A stretch of 64,000 bases of DNA from Salipaludibacillus neizhouensis. GTDB lineage: Bacteria > Bacillota > Bacilli > Bacillales > Salisediminibacteriaceae. Shown here piece by piece: positions 1-7,942 of the stretch. The DNA is taken from NCBI RefSeq assembly GCF_002886185.1, contig NZ_KZ614146.1:2402930-2466929 (forward strand), in the 5' to 3' direction. The stretch's first letter is position 1. Every line of letters begins with the position of its first letter. The notes beneath the pieces were generated by a model. The model worked only from the letters and a program-made list of their open reading frames with translations. It was not told where the DNA came from and ran no database searches. Position numbers and translations under genes: made by a program.

Positions 1-1082
1 GCTCCAACTTCTGTCCGAACTGTTTCGGCAATATCTGTAGGGATGCTCTGTTCAAACATTACGTAATTAATCTTATTAGTACCCATAAAATCGATTACAT
101 CCTGAATTTGTTGAATCGACGGTTCGTTTGTTGATGAAAGACCGGAAATAGCAGATTGTTTAATACCATAACGCTCTTCCCAGTACCCGTAACCAGCGTG
201 AGAAACAATAATTGTATCTTGAGTTATTTCATTAGCCATTTGTTGAAAGGAATCATCTAATTCTTCTAACTCCAATTTAAGTTCTTCAAAATTCCCGGTA
301 AATTCTTCTTCCATTTCTGGATTAATTTCCACTAAAGCGTCTTTAATATTTTCTGCAAGCTGGATTGAACGGATTGGATCCAACCAAACATGAGGATCTT
401 CTTCCCCATGAGCATGCTCCGTGCTTTCAGTGTCTGTTTCATTATTTTCATGTGCATGATTATTCTCTTCGTTGCCCTCATGTGCATGATTGTTCTCTTC
501 GTTGCTCTCATGTGAGTGATTGTTCTCTTCATTGTTTTCATGTGCATGATTGTTCTCTTCGTTGCTCTCATGTGCATGATTGTTTTCTTCGTTGCTCTCA
601 TGTGCATGATTGTTCTCTTCGTTGCTCTCATGTGCATGATTGTTTTCTTCCTCATGGCTTGCTTCATCATGACTATGATCAAACCCAATTAGATCTATTC
701 CGTCTGAAGCAGCTAGTATTTTCACTTCTTGAGAGTCAACCGCATCCTTAATACTATCTGCAAATCCCTCGAAATCTGCACCATTATAAATAAATAAATC
801 CGATTCAGCAATTTCGATCATTTGATTAGCAGTAGGCTCAAACGTATGTGCATCTGCTCCAACTGGGACGATGTTATTCACATTTACGTGCTCACCGCCA
901 ATGCGGTTTGTAAACTCTTCTAGAGGGAATAACGTAGTCATAATCTCTATCGTTTCGGTAGATTCATTTGCTTCGTCTTCCCCATTGTTGTTTGAATTCA
1001 CAGTGTTTTGGCTATCTCCACAGGCGGATAACATCACTGCTGTAACTAAAAGAACAGAAAAAATAATCATTCGTTTCTTCAT
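1..1082 (-). CDS. znuA: Zinc ABC transporter substrate-binding lipoprotein (ZnuA/AdcA type), C terminus outside the window
   Basis: Captures extracellular zinc for an ABC importer; anchored to the outer face of the membrane. The frame opens at 1082 with a lipoprotein signal (MKKRMIIFSVLLVTAVMLSA, then Cys 21). The core carries the metal-site motif DAHTFEP, then a very long His-rich loop built from seven 10-residue units of the type NNHAHESNEE, then HVWLDP and HAGYGYW, both typical zinc-ligand segments of cluster A-I binding proteins. The frame is still open at base 1. The upstream sequence has a Zur-like box at 1157-1177, so zinc repression is likely. The number of histidine units is far above the usual loop length. 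Family assignment is firm; zinc rather than manganese is inferred from the His loop and the Zur box. Confidence 0.9.
   Translation of the reverse strand, partial: MKKRMIIFSVLLVTAVMLSACGDSQNTVNSNNNGEDEANESTETIEIMTTLFPLEEFTNRIGGEHVNVNNIVPVGADAHTFEPTANQMIEIAESDLFIYNGADFEGFADSIKDAVDSQEVKILAASDGIDLIGFDHSHDEASHEEENNHAHESNEENNHAHESNEENNHAHESNEENNHAHENNEENNHSHESNEENNHAHEGNEENNHAHENNETDTESTEHAHGEEDPHVWLDPIRSIQLAENIKDALVEINPEMEEEFTGNFEELKLELEELDDSFQQMANEITQDTIIVSHAGYGYWEERYGIKQSAISGLSSTNEPSIQQIQDVIDFMGTNKINYVMFEQSIPTDIAETVRTEVG
448..657. repeat. Seven tandem 30-bp repeats encoding the His-rich loop
   Basis: Seven 30-bp units follow each other from 448 to 657, each starting with TCATGTGCATGATTGTTCTC or a 1-3 base variant. 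On the minus strand each unit encodes ten residues (NNHAHESNEE). Units differ by a few substitutions, and the last one diverges at its end. Multiples of 3 keep the frame, so unit number can change by slippage or recombination without breaking the protein. Confidence 0.95.
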
Positions 1083-1156
1083 TTCCTTCCCCTTTCGTAA
1101 CTATTACGTTTTGTTTTATTCACAAACAGAAGTATATCGTACAAATTACGATTTGT

Positions 1157-1177
1157 AAATAATAATGATTACGATTC
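1157..1177 (-). promoter_or_regulatory. Zur-like operator
   Basis: The segment AAATAATAATGATTACGATT plus one base matches the B. subtilis Zur box (AAATCGTAATnATTACGATTT) at about 17 of 21 positions, with the right half ATTACGATT exact. It lies 75 bp upstream of the zinc-binding protein start. A second ATTACGATTT half-site lies at 1144-1153. Binding by Zur is inferred. Confidence 0.7.
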
Positions 1178-1298
1178 ATGATTGAATATGTATTCCTTAT
1201 TTATGAAGTCCAAGAACAATAAAATAACACACAGAAAGATACGCTTCTCGCGCTCATTCTATGCGTTATTAAAACACTCTATTGAATCTTTCAATTTT

Positions 1299-2594
1299 TT
1301 ACATATTTAATGTATTCTCATTCATATTCTCTAATACATATTTAATGTGCCCCATAAATTTACCGGAGATTAAACCATCCAATACACGATGATCTAATGA
1401 CATGCATAAATTCACCATATGACGAATAGCTATCGCATCATTTTCCAGAACAACTGGACGCTTAACAATCGATTCCACCGAAAGAATCGCTGCTTGAGGT
1501 GAGTTTATAATTGGCTGTGATTGAATCGAACCGAAGGAACCTGTGTTATTTAAAGTAAATGTTCCATCTTGCACATCTTCTTGCTTCAATAAATTGTTTC
1601 GCGCTTTTTTGGCAATGTCATTCAATTCACGGGCAAGCCCTTTGATGTTCTTTTCATCAGCGTGTTTAATGACAGGCACAAACAATCCGTTATCAGTAGC
1701 AACGGCCATGGAAAGATGAACATCCTTATATTGAATGATTTTATCTCCTGCCCATTTCGAATTTACTTCAGGATATTTTTTTAACGCATCTATTGTGGCT
1801 TTCATAAAAAACGGTAAAAAAGTTAATTTAATTCCTTCATTTTTTAAAAAATCACCTTTTATTTTTTCCCGATAGCGCACAAGGTTCGTTACATCTACTT
1901 CGATCATCATCCATGCATGAGGTGCCTCATGTTTGGATTTGACCATATTTTCAGCAATTGTTTTACGAACCCCGCTTACGGGAACCTCGATTACCCTATC
2001 GTCAGAAGAAGTAGCTGACTTTTTATAGTTCGAAATTTCAGCGTCAGCAACACTGTCTCTTGCAGACAGTTTAGCAGCGGTTGAAGATTCGGATATTTCG
2101 TTTGATTCTGGCGTAAAACCTTTCTCAATAAGCGCAAGCAGATCTTTTCTGGTCACTCTGCCGCCTTTTCCTGAGCCATTGACTTCAGTGAGATCAATAC
2201 CATGTTCTTGTGATAATCGAAGCACAGCGGGTGAATAACGCTTTTTATGAGAGGAATCTTCAACCTCCTGTGAGGAACTAGTTTGTTCCTGAACAGCATC
2301 TGATGTTTTTTTATCTTCAGAGGAGGGACTATCTTCTTCCTGTTTCACAGTTTGTCCTTCTACATCCATATAACAAATAACTTTCCCAACATCAATTTTT
2401 TCATCTTCTTGTGCAATTAATTCTTTAATAACCCCCGTGTATGAGGAAGGAACCTCTGCATTGACTTTGTCTGTCATTACTTCCGCAAGAGGATCATATT
2501 TATTCACTTTATCTCCTGGCTTCACAAGCCATTTTGTAATCGTTCCTTCTGTAACACTCTCACCTAATTGAGGCATTGTAATTTCTGTTACCAT
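1299..2594 (-). CDS. bkdB: Branched-chain alpha-keto acid dehydrogenase E2 (dihydrolipoyl acyltransferase)
   Basis: Transfers branched acyl groups from the E1-bound thiamine intermediate to CoA in the cytoplasmic BCKDH complex, giving primers for branched-chain fatty acids. Residues 1-78 form a lipoyl domain with the lipoylated lysine K43 in MTDKVNAEV. A charged linker (80-118) leads to a peripheral subunit-binding domain at about 119-157 (RYSPAVLRLSQEHGIDL). The catalytic acetyltransferase domain ends in DHRVLDG with H402 and D406. Its 431 residues match BkdB. It is the last gene of lpdV-bkdAA-bkdAB-bkdB, 17 bp behind bkdAB. PdhC-type E2 is the alternative, but operon context favours BkdB. 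Confidence 0.95.
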   Translation of the reverse strand: MVTEITMPQLGESVTEGTITKWLVKPGDKVNKYDPLAEVMTDKVNAEVPSSYTGVIKELIAQEDEKIDVGKVICYMDVEGQTVKQEEDSPSSEDKKTSDAVQEQTSSSQEVEDSSHKKRYSPAVLRLSQEHGIDLTEVNGSGKGGRVTRKDLLALIEKGFTPESNEISESSTAAKLSARDSVADAEISNYKKSATSSDDRVIEVPVSGVRKTIAENMVKSKHEAPHAWMMIEVDVTNLVRYREKIKGDFLKNEGIKLTFLPFFMKATIDALKKYPEVNSKWAGDKIIQYKDVHLSMAVATDNGLFVPVIKHADEKNIKGLARELNDIAKKARNNLLKQEDVQDGTFTLNNTGSFGSIQSQPIINSPQAAILSVESIVKRPVVLENDAIAIRHMVNLCMSLDHRVLDGLISGKFMGHIKYVLENMNENTLNM

Positions 2595-2611
2595 CTATAT
2601 AACCTCCTATT

Positions 2612-3595
2612 CTAGTACTCCGCTAAATCCCGCATAGCTTTTTCCACTTTCTCAGGATTAATCATAAAGTTTTTCTCCAATGGAGGTGCGTAGGCCATTG
2701 CAGGAATATCTGCTCCCGCTAATCTTTTTATTGGTGCATCTAATTCAAATAAACAATTCTCAGCGATAATAGCTGCTACTTCACTAATAATACTTCCCTC
2801 TTTATTATCTTCCGTAATCAAAAGAACTTTACCTGTCTTTTTAGCTGCATTTATAATAGCTTCTTGATCTAAGGGGTAAACTGTTCGAAGATCTAATACA
2901 TGTGCTTCATATCCATCTTCAGCCAGACTTTCTGCTGCTTGCAATGCAAAATGAACACAAAGACCGTAAGTAATAACTGTGATGTCTTCTCCTTCACGTT
3001 TTATATCTGCTTTCCCGATTGGCAGCGTGTAATCCTCGTCTGGTACTTCTCCTTTTATTAATCGGTACGCTCGTTTATGCTCCAAAAATAAGATTGGATC
3101 GTCTGAACGAATAGAAGCTTTTAATAAACCCTTCGCGTCATAAGGAGTCGAAGGCATAACTATTTTCAAACCAGGGACATTTGCAAACATCGCTTCAATC
3201 GATTGTGAATGATATAGTGCACCATGAACACCACCACCGTAAGGAGCACGGAAAGTAATCGGACACGTCCAATCGTTATTTGACCGATAACGAATCTTCG
3301 CTGCTTCTGAAACAATTTGGTTCACTGCAGGCATAATAAAATCTGCAAATTGCATTTCTGCAATAGGACGCAATCCATACATGGCTGCACCAATTGCAAC
3401 TCCAGCAATTGCTGATTCTGCTAAAGGCGTATCCATCACACGGCTTTCTCCGAACTGATCATAGAGTCCAGCTGTTGCCCTGAAGACTCCCCCGTGTTTG
3501 CCAATATCTTCTCCAAGCACAAAGACATTTTCATCTCGTTCCATTTCTTCTTTCATTGCTCTAGTTATTGATTCGATATACGATATTACTGGCAT
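2612..3595 (-). CDS. bkdAB: Branched-chain alpha-keto acid dehydrogenase E1 beta subunit
   Basis: Beta subunit of the thiamine-diphosphate E1 that decarboxylates the keto acids of Val, Leu and Ile. The 327-residue protein has the transketolase pyrimidine-binding domain (FVLGEDIGKHGGVFRAT near residue 25-40; DTPLAESAIAGVAIGAA near 55-72) and the transketolase C-terminal domain (DLRTVYPLD near 236). Four bases separate it from the bkdAA stop, so the two are translationally linked, as expected for an alpha2-beta2 enzyme. Confidence 0.95.
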   Translation of the reverse strand: MPVISYIESITRAMKEEMERDENVFVLGEDIGKHGGVFRATAGLYDQFGESRVMDTPLAESAIAGVAIGAAMYGLRPIAEMQFADFIMPAVNQIVSEAAKIRYRSNNDWTCPITFRAPYGGGVHGALYHSQSIEAMFANVPGLKIVMPSTPYDAKGLLKASIRSDDPILFLEHKRAYRLIKGEVPDEDYTLPIGKADIKREGEDITVITYGLCVHFALQAAESLAEDGYEAHVLDLRTVYPLDQEAIINAAKKTGKVLLITEDNKEGSIISEVAAIIAENCLFELDAPIKRLAGADIPAMAYAPPLEKNFMINPEKVEKAMRDLAEY

Positions 3596-3599
3596 ATAA

Positions 3600-4595
3600 T
3601 CACTCCTCTCCGTAAACGTGGTTCATCATCGATTCAGGTTCAGCATAAGGCGCCTTTTCTGCATAATCCGCTGCCTCGTCAATTTCAATACGAAATTTAG
3701 CACGAATCGCTTCTTCTTTCTCTTTTGTTAATAAGCCAATTTCTGTTAAATATGCTCCAAAAGTGTGAATCGAATCTTGTTCTTTTGCTGTATCTACTTC
3801 TGTTTTTTCACGGTACTTACTATCATCATCATCACTCGAGTGCGGTGTTAAACGGTATGTAACCGTCTCAATAAGCGAAGGGCCTTCACCCTTTACAGCC
3901 CGTTCTCTTGCTTTGAAAATCGCTTCATAGACGGCGATAGGATCATTGCCGTCTACTGATTCTCCATGGATACCATATCCTGCTGCGCGATCGGAAACTT
4001 TATCAATGTTCAGCTGTTTATCTAGCGGAACTGAGATAGCATATTTATTATTCTCGCACATAAAAATAACCGGAAGATCGTGCACACTGGCAAAATTAAT
4101 GCCTTCATGAAAATCTCCTTGATTTGAAGAACCTTCTCCGAATGTGGTAAAAGCGACGAAATCTTCTTTTTTCATTTTAGCGGCCAGTCCAAATCCAACT
4201 GCATGCGGGACTTGCGTCGTTACAGGGGACGATCCAGTTACAATCCGATTTTTCCTTTGACCAAAATGTCCAGGCATTTGTCGACCTCCTGAATTAGGAT
4301 CCTCTGCTCTCGCAAAGCTGGAAAGCATCAAGTCTTTTGCAGTCATTCCAAAATGAAGAACGATCCCCATGTCACGGTAATATGGCAATATATAGTCTTT
4401 CTTTTTATCTAATGCCATTGCGGCTCCGACTTGCGCTGCCTCCTGCCCTTGGCAAGATATAACAAAGGGAATTTTCCCTGCTCGGTTTAATAACCACATT
4501 CGTTCATCGATCATTCGTGCTAAAAGCATCGTTTCATACATTTTCAAAACTTCTTCATCAGTTAATCCAGCTTTATGGTGTTGAAGTTCACTCAT
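3600..4595 (-). CDS. bkdAA: Branched-chain alpha-keto acid dehydrogenase E1 alpha subunit
   Basis: Binds the diphosphate of thiamine in E1. The ThDP motif runs from GEGSSNQGDF at 153-162 to ENN at 181-183. The conserved loop YRLTPHSSDDDDS near 247-259 corresponds to the phosphorylation loop of mitochondrial E1 alpha. Start at 4595 is supported by GGGGAGGT ahead of ATG. It lies between lpdV (85-bp gap) and bkdAB. Confidence 0.95.
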   Translation of the reverse strand: MSELQHHKAGLTDEEVLKMYETMLLARMIDERMWLLNRAGKIPFVISCQGQEAAQVGAAMALDKKKDYILPYYRDMGIVLHFGMTAKDLMLSSFARAEDPNSGGRQMPGHFGQRKNRIVTGSSPVTTQVPHAVGFGLAAKMKKEDFVAFTTFGEGSSNQGDFHEGINFASVHDLPVIFMCENNKYAISVPLDKQLNIDKVSDRAAGYGIHGESVDGNDPIAVYEAIFKARERAVKGEGPSLIETVTYRLTPHSSDDDDSKYREKTEVDTAKEQDSIHTFGAYLTEIGLLTKEKEEAIRAKFRIEIDEAADYAEKAPYAEPESMMNHVYGEE

Positions 4596-4680
4596 AAGAA
4601 CTACCTCCCCTTGTTTTTAAAAGTTATCTATTTTTTGTCGTCTGTTTACATGAGAATCCATTACGCATTCCAATTGTTTA

Positions 4681-6105
4681 TTAACCGTGTATTTCTTTTC
4701 CGTCTACCGCCAGCGCAGCTTCTCCCATAATCTCTGATAAACTTGGATGGGGATGAATAGTTGAAGCTACTTCCCAGTGCGTGGCATCCAGGACTTTTGC
4801 TAATGCAGCTTCTGAAATCAGATCAGTCACATGCGCACCTATCATATGAACTCCGAGTAAATCCTCTGTTTTAGAATCGGATACAAATTTTACAAAACCT
4901 GAACTATCCCCATTAACAAGCGACTTGCCAATTGATTTAAACAGGAACTTACCGGTCTTCACTTTAAAGCCACGTTCTATTGCAGTCCGCTCCGTTAACC
5001 CGATACTTGCTACTTCAGGAGATGAGTATGTACATTTTGCAACGAACTCTTCTATGACAGGGTGTGCTTCTTCTCCAGCCATGTGTTCAATAGCAGCGAT
5101 ACCTTCATGTGAAGCTACATGAGCTAGTTGTAGTCCACCAATCACGTCACCAATTGCGTATATGTGAGATTCTTTCGTTTGGTATTTTTTATTCACTGCG
5201 ATGACATCATTTTTCACTTGGATGTCTGTATTCTCTAGACCAATATCCTTTATGTTAGCAGAACGTCCAACAGAGACCAAAGCTTTCTCGGCTTTGACAG
5301 TTTTCTTTTTTCCATCGTGTTCGAAAGTTACAAGGACTTGTCCATCTGTTATCGTTACTTCTTCAGATAACACCTTCGCAGCGGTTAAGACGTTGACTCC
5401 CTTTTTCTTTAATGCTCGCTCCATCTCTTGAGATATGTCTTCATCTTCTAATGGAAGAATGCGGTCAACATATTCAAGTACCGTGACTTCTACGCCGAAG
5501 TCTGCAAACATCGAAGCCCACTCTACTCCAATAACCCCTCCGCCAATGATTGTAATTGTCTCTGGCAGCTTTTCTAAACGCAGAGCACCTTCTGAAGAAA
5601 GTATATGTTCTTCATCCATCGTCAAACCTGGAAGTGACTTTGGATGACTTCCGGTTGCAATCAACACATTTTTTGGAATGAGCATGTCATTCTCAGAACC
5701 ACTATTATTTTCAACTGAAATTGTTCCTGCTGAAGGTGAAAATATTGATGGCCCTAAGATCCTGCCGAATCCTTCAAAAATATCGATTTTACCTTTTTTC
5801 ATAAGATATTGAACACCTTTATATAGTTGTTCAACAACTGCGGCTTTTCTTTCTTGCACCTTTAAAAAATTCAACGAAGTATTTTCTGTCATAACACCGA
5901 ATTCTTCTGCATTCTGGACAGTTTTAAATACTTCAGCACTTCGTAATAAAGCTTTACTTGGGATACACCCTTGATGTAAACATGTACCACCGAGTTTTTC
6001 TTTTTCAACTACCGCTACCTTCAAACCAAGCTGACTAGCACGTATAGCAGCAACATAACCACCTGTACCAGCTCCTAATATGACCAGATCATATTCTTTA
6101 GTCAT
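4681..6105 (-). CDS. lpdV: Dihydrolipoamide dehydrogenase (E3) of the branched-chain keto acid complex
   Basis: FAD enzyme that reoxidises the lipoyl arm of BkdB with NAD+. It has the N-terminal FAD site GAGTGGYVAA at 11-20, the redox-active pair C42/C47 in GGTCLHQGCIPSK, the NAD-binding GGGVIGVEWA near residue 190, the second FAD motif YAIGDVIGG, and the catalytic HPHPSLSE at 451-458. Length of 474 matches LpdV. It heads the catalytic part of the operon, downstream of bcd and the buk wreck. Confidence 0.95.
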   Translation of the reverse strand: MTKEYDLVILGAGTGGYVAAIRASQLGLKVAVVEKEKLGGTCLHQGCIPSKALLRSAEVFKTVQNAEEFGVMTENTSLNFLKVQERKAAVVEQLYKGVQYLMKKGKIDIFEGFGRILGPSIFSPSAGTISVENNSGSENDMLIPKNVLIATGSHPKSLPGLTMDEEHILSSEGALRLEKLPETITIIGGGVIGVEWASMFADFGVEVTVLEYVDRILPLEDEDISQEMERALKKKGVNVLTAAKVLSEEVTITDGQVLVTFEHDGKKKTVKAEKALVSVGRSANIKDIGLENTDIQVKNDVIAVNKKYQTKESHIYAIGDVIGGLQLAHVASHEGIAAIEHMAGEEAHPVIEEFVAKCTYSSPEVASIGLTERTAIERGFKVKTGKFLFKSIGKSLVNGDSSGFVKFVSDSKTEDLLGVHMIGAHVTDLISEAALAKVLDATHWEVASTIHPHPSLSEIMGEAALAVDGKEIHG

Positions 6106-6282
6106 GATAAACCCCCATTCTTTATTTTGACAAGATAAAAGAATAGTATTGATAAAATATTATATTAACCGAAGTGCAGAGAGATAATGAAAATTCTTAT
6201 GACCCCTTACACATTCGGTCTTATGATCAATAGAATTCAAAAAAAGATTTGTATTCACTGATTTTACCAATAAATATGATGT

Positions 6283-6562
6283 TTATACAATGGAATAATC
6301 TTTTGTTTCTTCAAATCCTCGTAAAACTCTTAACATACCTGGGATTAAAGCCTGCATTTCATTCTCACCTGGTTTTACAATTACCTTGATAACCATTCTA
6401 CACGAGAGATGATTTTATAGACAAATTCTTTTCCATAGGCTGCGACTAATCCGCCTAAATTCAATGCACCTGTCCCGAAAATTCGTCTCTAAGATCCTTT
6501 AACATTAAAGCATTTACTTTGTATGTATCAACTGGAATTGGACGGAGTAGACCACCCCGCCT
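6283..6562 (-). pseudogene. buk: Wreck of butyrate kinase (buk) with internal deletion and frameshifts
   Basis: No intact frame exists, but the minus strand reads as two scrambled pieces of butyrate kinase. Bases 6562-6470 encode GRRGGLLRPIPVDTYKVNAL then MLKDLRDEF, matching the family segment GRGGLL(K/R)PI..GTY.VN..ML.DLR. From about 6460 to the stop at 6283 the frame gives LNLGGLVAAYGKEFV, then RVEWLS and PGENEMQALIPGMLRVLRG, which is the enzyme's C terminus. About two thirds of the gene is missing. Its place directly after bcd is exactly where B. subtilis keeps buk. Family recognition is from memory of conserved motifs. Confidence 0.8.
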
Positions 6563-6570
6563 TCCATTAT

Positions 6571-7671
6571 CTATCCTCTTCCACGACTAAGCACATTCAT
6601 TTCATTGGATAAGAATTGTCTTCTCGATTTCCTCATTGTTTCAATTCTTTCTTCAGCCATTCGGTTGGCTGCCACGTATGAAGGAATACGGTCACGCTTG
6701 GAAATCTCAAATATTTTAGAAATACTATCATAAATTGTTTCAACTTTTTTCATCGCTCTGTCACGATTGTATCCAATTAATTCATCCGCTACGTTTATTA
6801 CCCCACCCGAATTAATGACATAATCAGGAGCATAGACAATCCCGTTTGCTTGAATAATATCCCCATGACGATTTTCTTTCAATTGATTATTGGCAGCTCC
6901 AGCAATTACTTTAGCTTTGAGTTGAGGAATCGTTTTATCGTTAATCGTTGCCCCTAATGCACAAGGAGAATAAACATCACAATCTACTGAATAAATATCA
7001 TTAATATCAACTGCTTCGGCTCCAAATTCTTCAACTACTCGGTTTACAGCTGCCTTGTTGATATCTGTGACAATAAGCTTTGCTCCTTCTTCATGAAGAT
7101 GTTTACAAAGATTATAAGCCACATTTCCTACACCTTGTACAGCAACCGTTTTCCCTTCTAATGAATCATCTCCAAATGCCTCCTTAACAGCTGCTTTCAT
7201 CCCCACGTAAACGCCATATGCAGTCACAGGTGAAGGATTACCAGAAGACCCAAACGCCGGTGAAATACCTGTTACATAATCTGTTTCCTGATATACAAGA
7301 TCCATATCTTCCACAGTAGTACCGACATCTTCTGCCGTAATGTAACGTCCGTTTAGACCTTGTATAAATCTTCCGAAAGCTCGAAACATCGCTTCATTCT
7401 TATCTGTTCTTGGATCACCGATAATTACGGCCTTCCCTCCACCCAAATTAAGTCCTGCCGCCGCATTTTTGTACGTCATCCCCTTCGATAATCGTAAGGC
7501 ATCTTCAAAGGCAGCTTCTTCAGAATCGTATGTCCACATTCTAGTTCCACCTAAAGCAGGACCTAACGTTGTATCATGAATAGATATAATTGCTTTTAGT
7601 CCCGACTCTTTATCTTGACATACGACAACCTGCTCGTAATCATACGATTCCATATACTTAAATAATTCCAT
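6571..7671 (-). CDS. bcd: Leucine dehydrogenase (branched-chain amino acid dehydrogenase)
   Basis: NAD-dependent oxidative deamination of Leu, Val and Ile to the keto acids consumed by BCKDH. The 366-residue protein has the Glu/Leu/Phe/Val dehydrogenase dimerisation domain with the catalytic-lysine segment [19 protein letters not shown] near 73-91, and the NAD-binding Rossmann domain with GVGNVAY near 180. The 271-bp upstream region holds a sigma-54 promoter and a palindrome, so expression should depend on BkdR. The 465 bp downstream contain the buk remnant. Confidence 0.96.
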   Translation of the reverse strand: MELFKYMESYDYEQVVVCQDKESGLKAIISIHDTTLGPALGGTRMWTYDSEEAAFEDALRLSKGMTYKNAAAGLNLGGGKAVIIGDPRTDKNEAMFRAFGRFIQGLNGRYITAEDVGTTVEDMDLVYQETDYVTGISPAFGSSGNPSPVTAYGVYVGMKAAVKEAFGDDSLEGKTVAVQGVGNVAYNLCKHLHEEGAKLIVTDINKAAVNRVVEEFGAEAVDINDIYSVDCDVYSPCALGATINDKTIPQLKAKVIAGAANNQLKENRHGDIIQANGIVYAPDYVINSGGVINVADELIGYNRDRAMKKVETIYDSISKIFEISKRDRIPSYVAANRMAEERIETMRKSRRQFLSNEMNVLSRGRG

Positions 7672-7826
7672 TTTATTTTCCCCCTACTGGTATTTTTTGA
7701 ATTTTTAACAGGATGATGAAAAATCATTCGCTTTCAAAGCTTTTCTGCAGCATCTATCATTATCATTACCTGTCCGGGTCAATAAAGACGCTTTGCGTTT
7801 TATTAAGAATCCACACTTAGCTTTAA

Positions 7827-7843
7827 TGCAATTATTATGCCAA
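7827..7843 (-). promoter_or_regulatory. Sigma-54 (-24/-12) promoter of the bcd-bkd operon
   Basis: The minus strand reads TTGGCATAATAATTGCA, with GG and GC exactly 10 bases apart as SigL promoters require (consensus TGGCAC-N5-TTGCA). It lies 156 bp upstream of bcd and downstream of the gene for the sigma-54 activator BkdR, as in B. subtilis. Confidence 0.88.
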
Positions 7844-7916
7844 CTCTGATTCAAAAGAGAATCGTTCACATAATCTTAAATTCTTTAAAAAAGTTGTGCA
7901 AAAAAGTGCATTGTCT

Positions 7917-7942
7917 GCAATAATTTGCACGCAAATTATTGC
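7917..7942. promoter_or_regulatory. Palindromic upstream activating site, probable BkdR target
   Basis: GCAATAATTTGC, the two bases AC, then GCAAATTATTGC form a perfect inverted repeat with 12-bp arms. Its centre is about 95 bp upstream of the -12 element, a normal enhancer distance for sigma-54 activators. It directly abuts the bkdR stop codon and could also act as a weak stem-loop for that gene, but no T-run follows it. Confidence 0.72.

Noticed and set aside
332-751. Long open frames on both strands over the His-repeat tract (118 and 128 codons)
   Set aside because: They are repeat-driven shadows of the ZnuA-like gene; no ribosome site and low-complexity products.
7672-7826. Search for ptb remnants before bcd
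   Set aside because: No frame gave phosphotransbutyrylase motifs; the region is an ordinary leader after the sigma-54 promoter.
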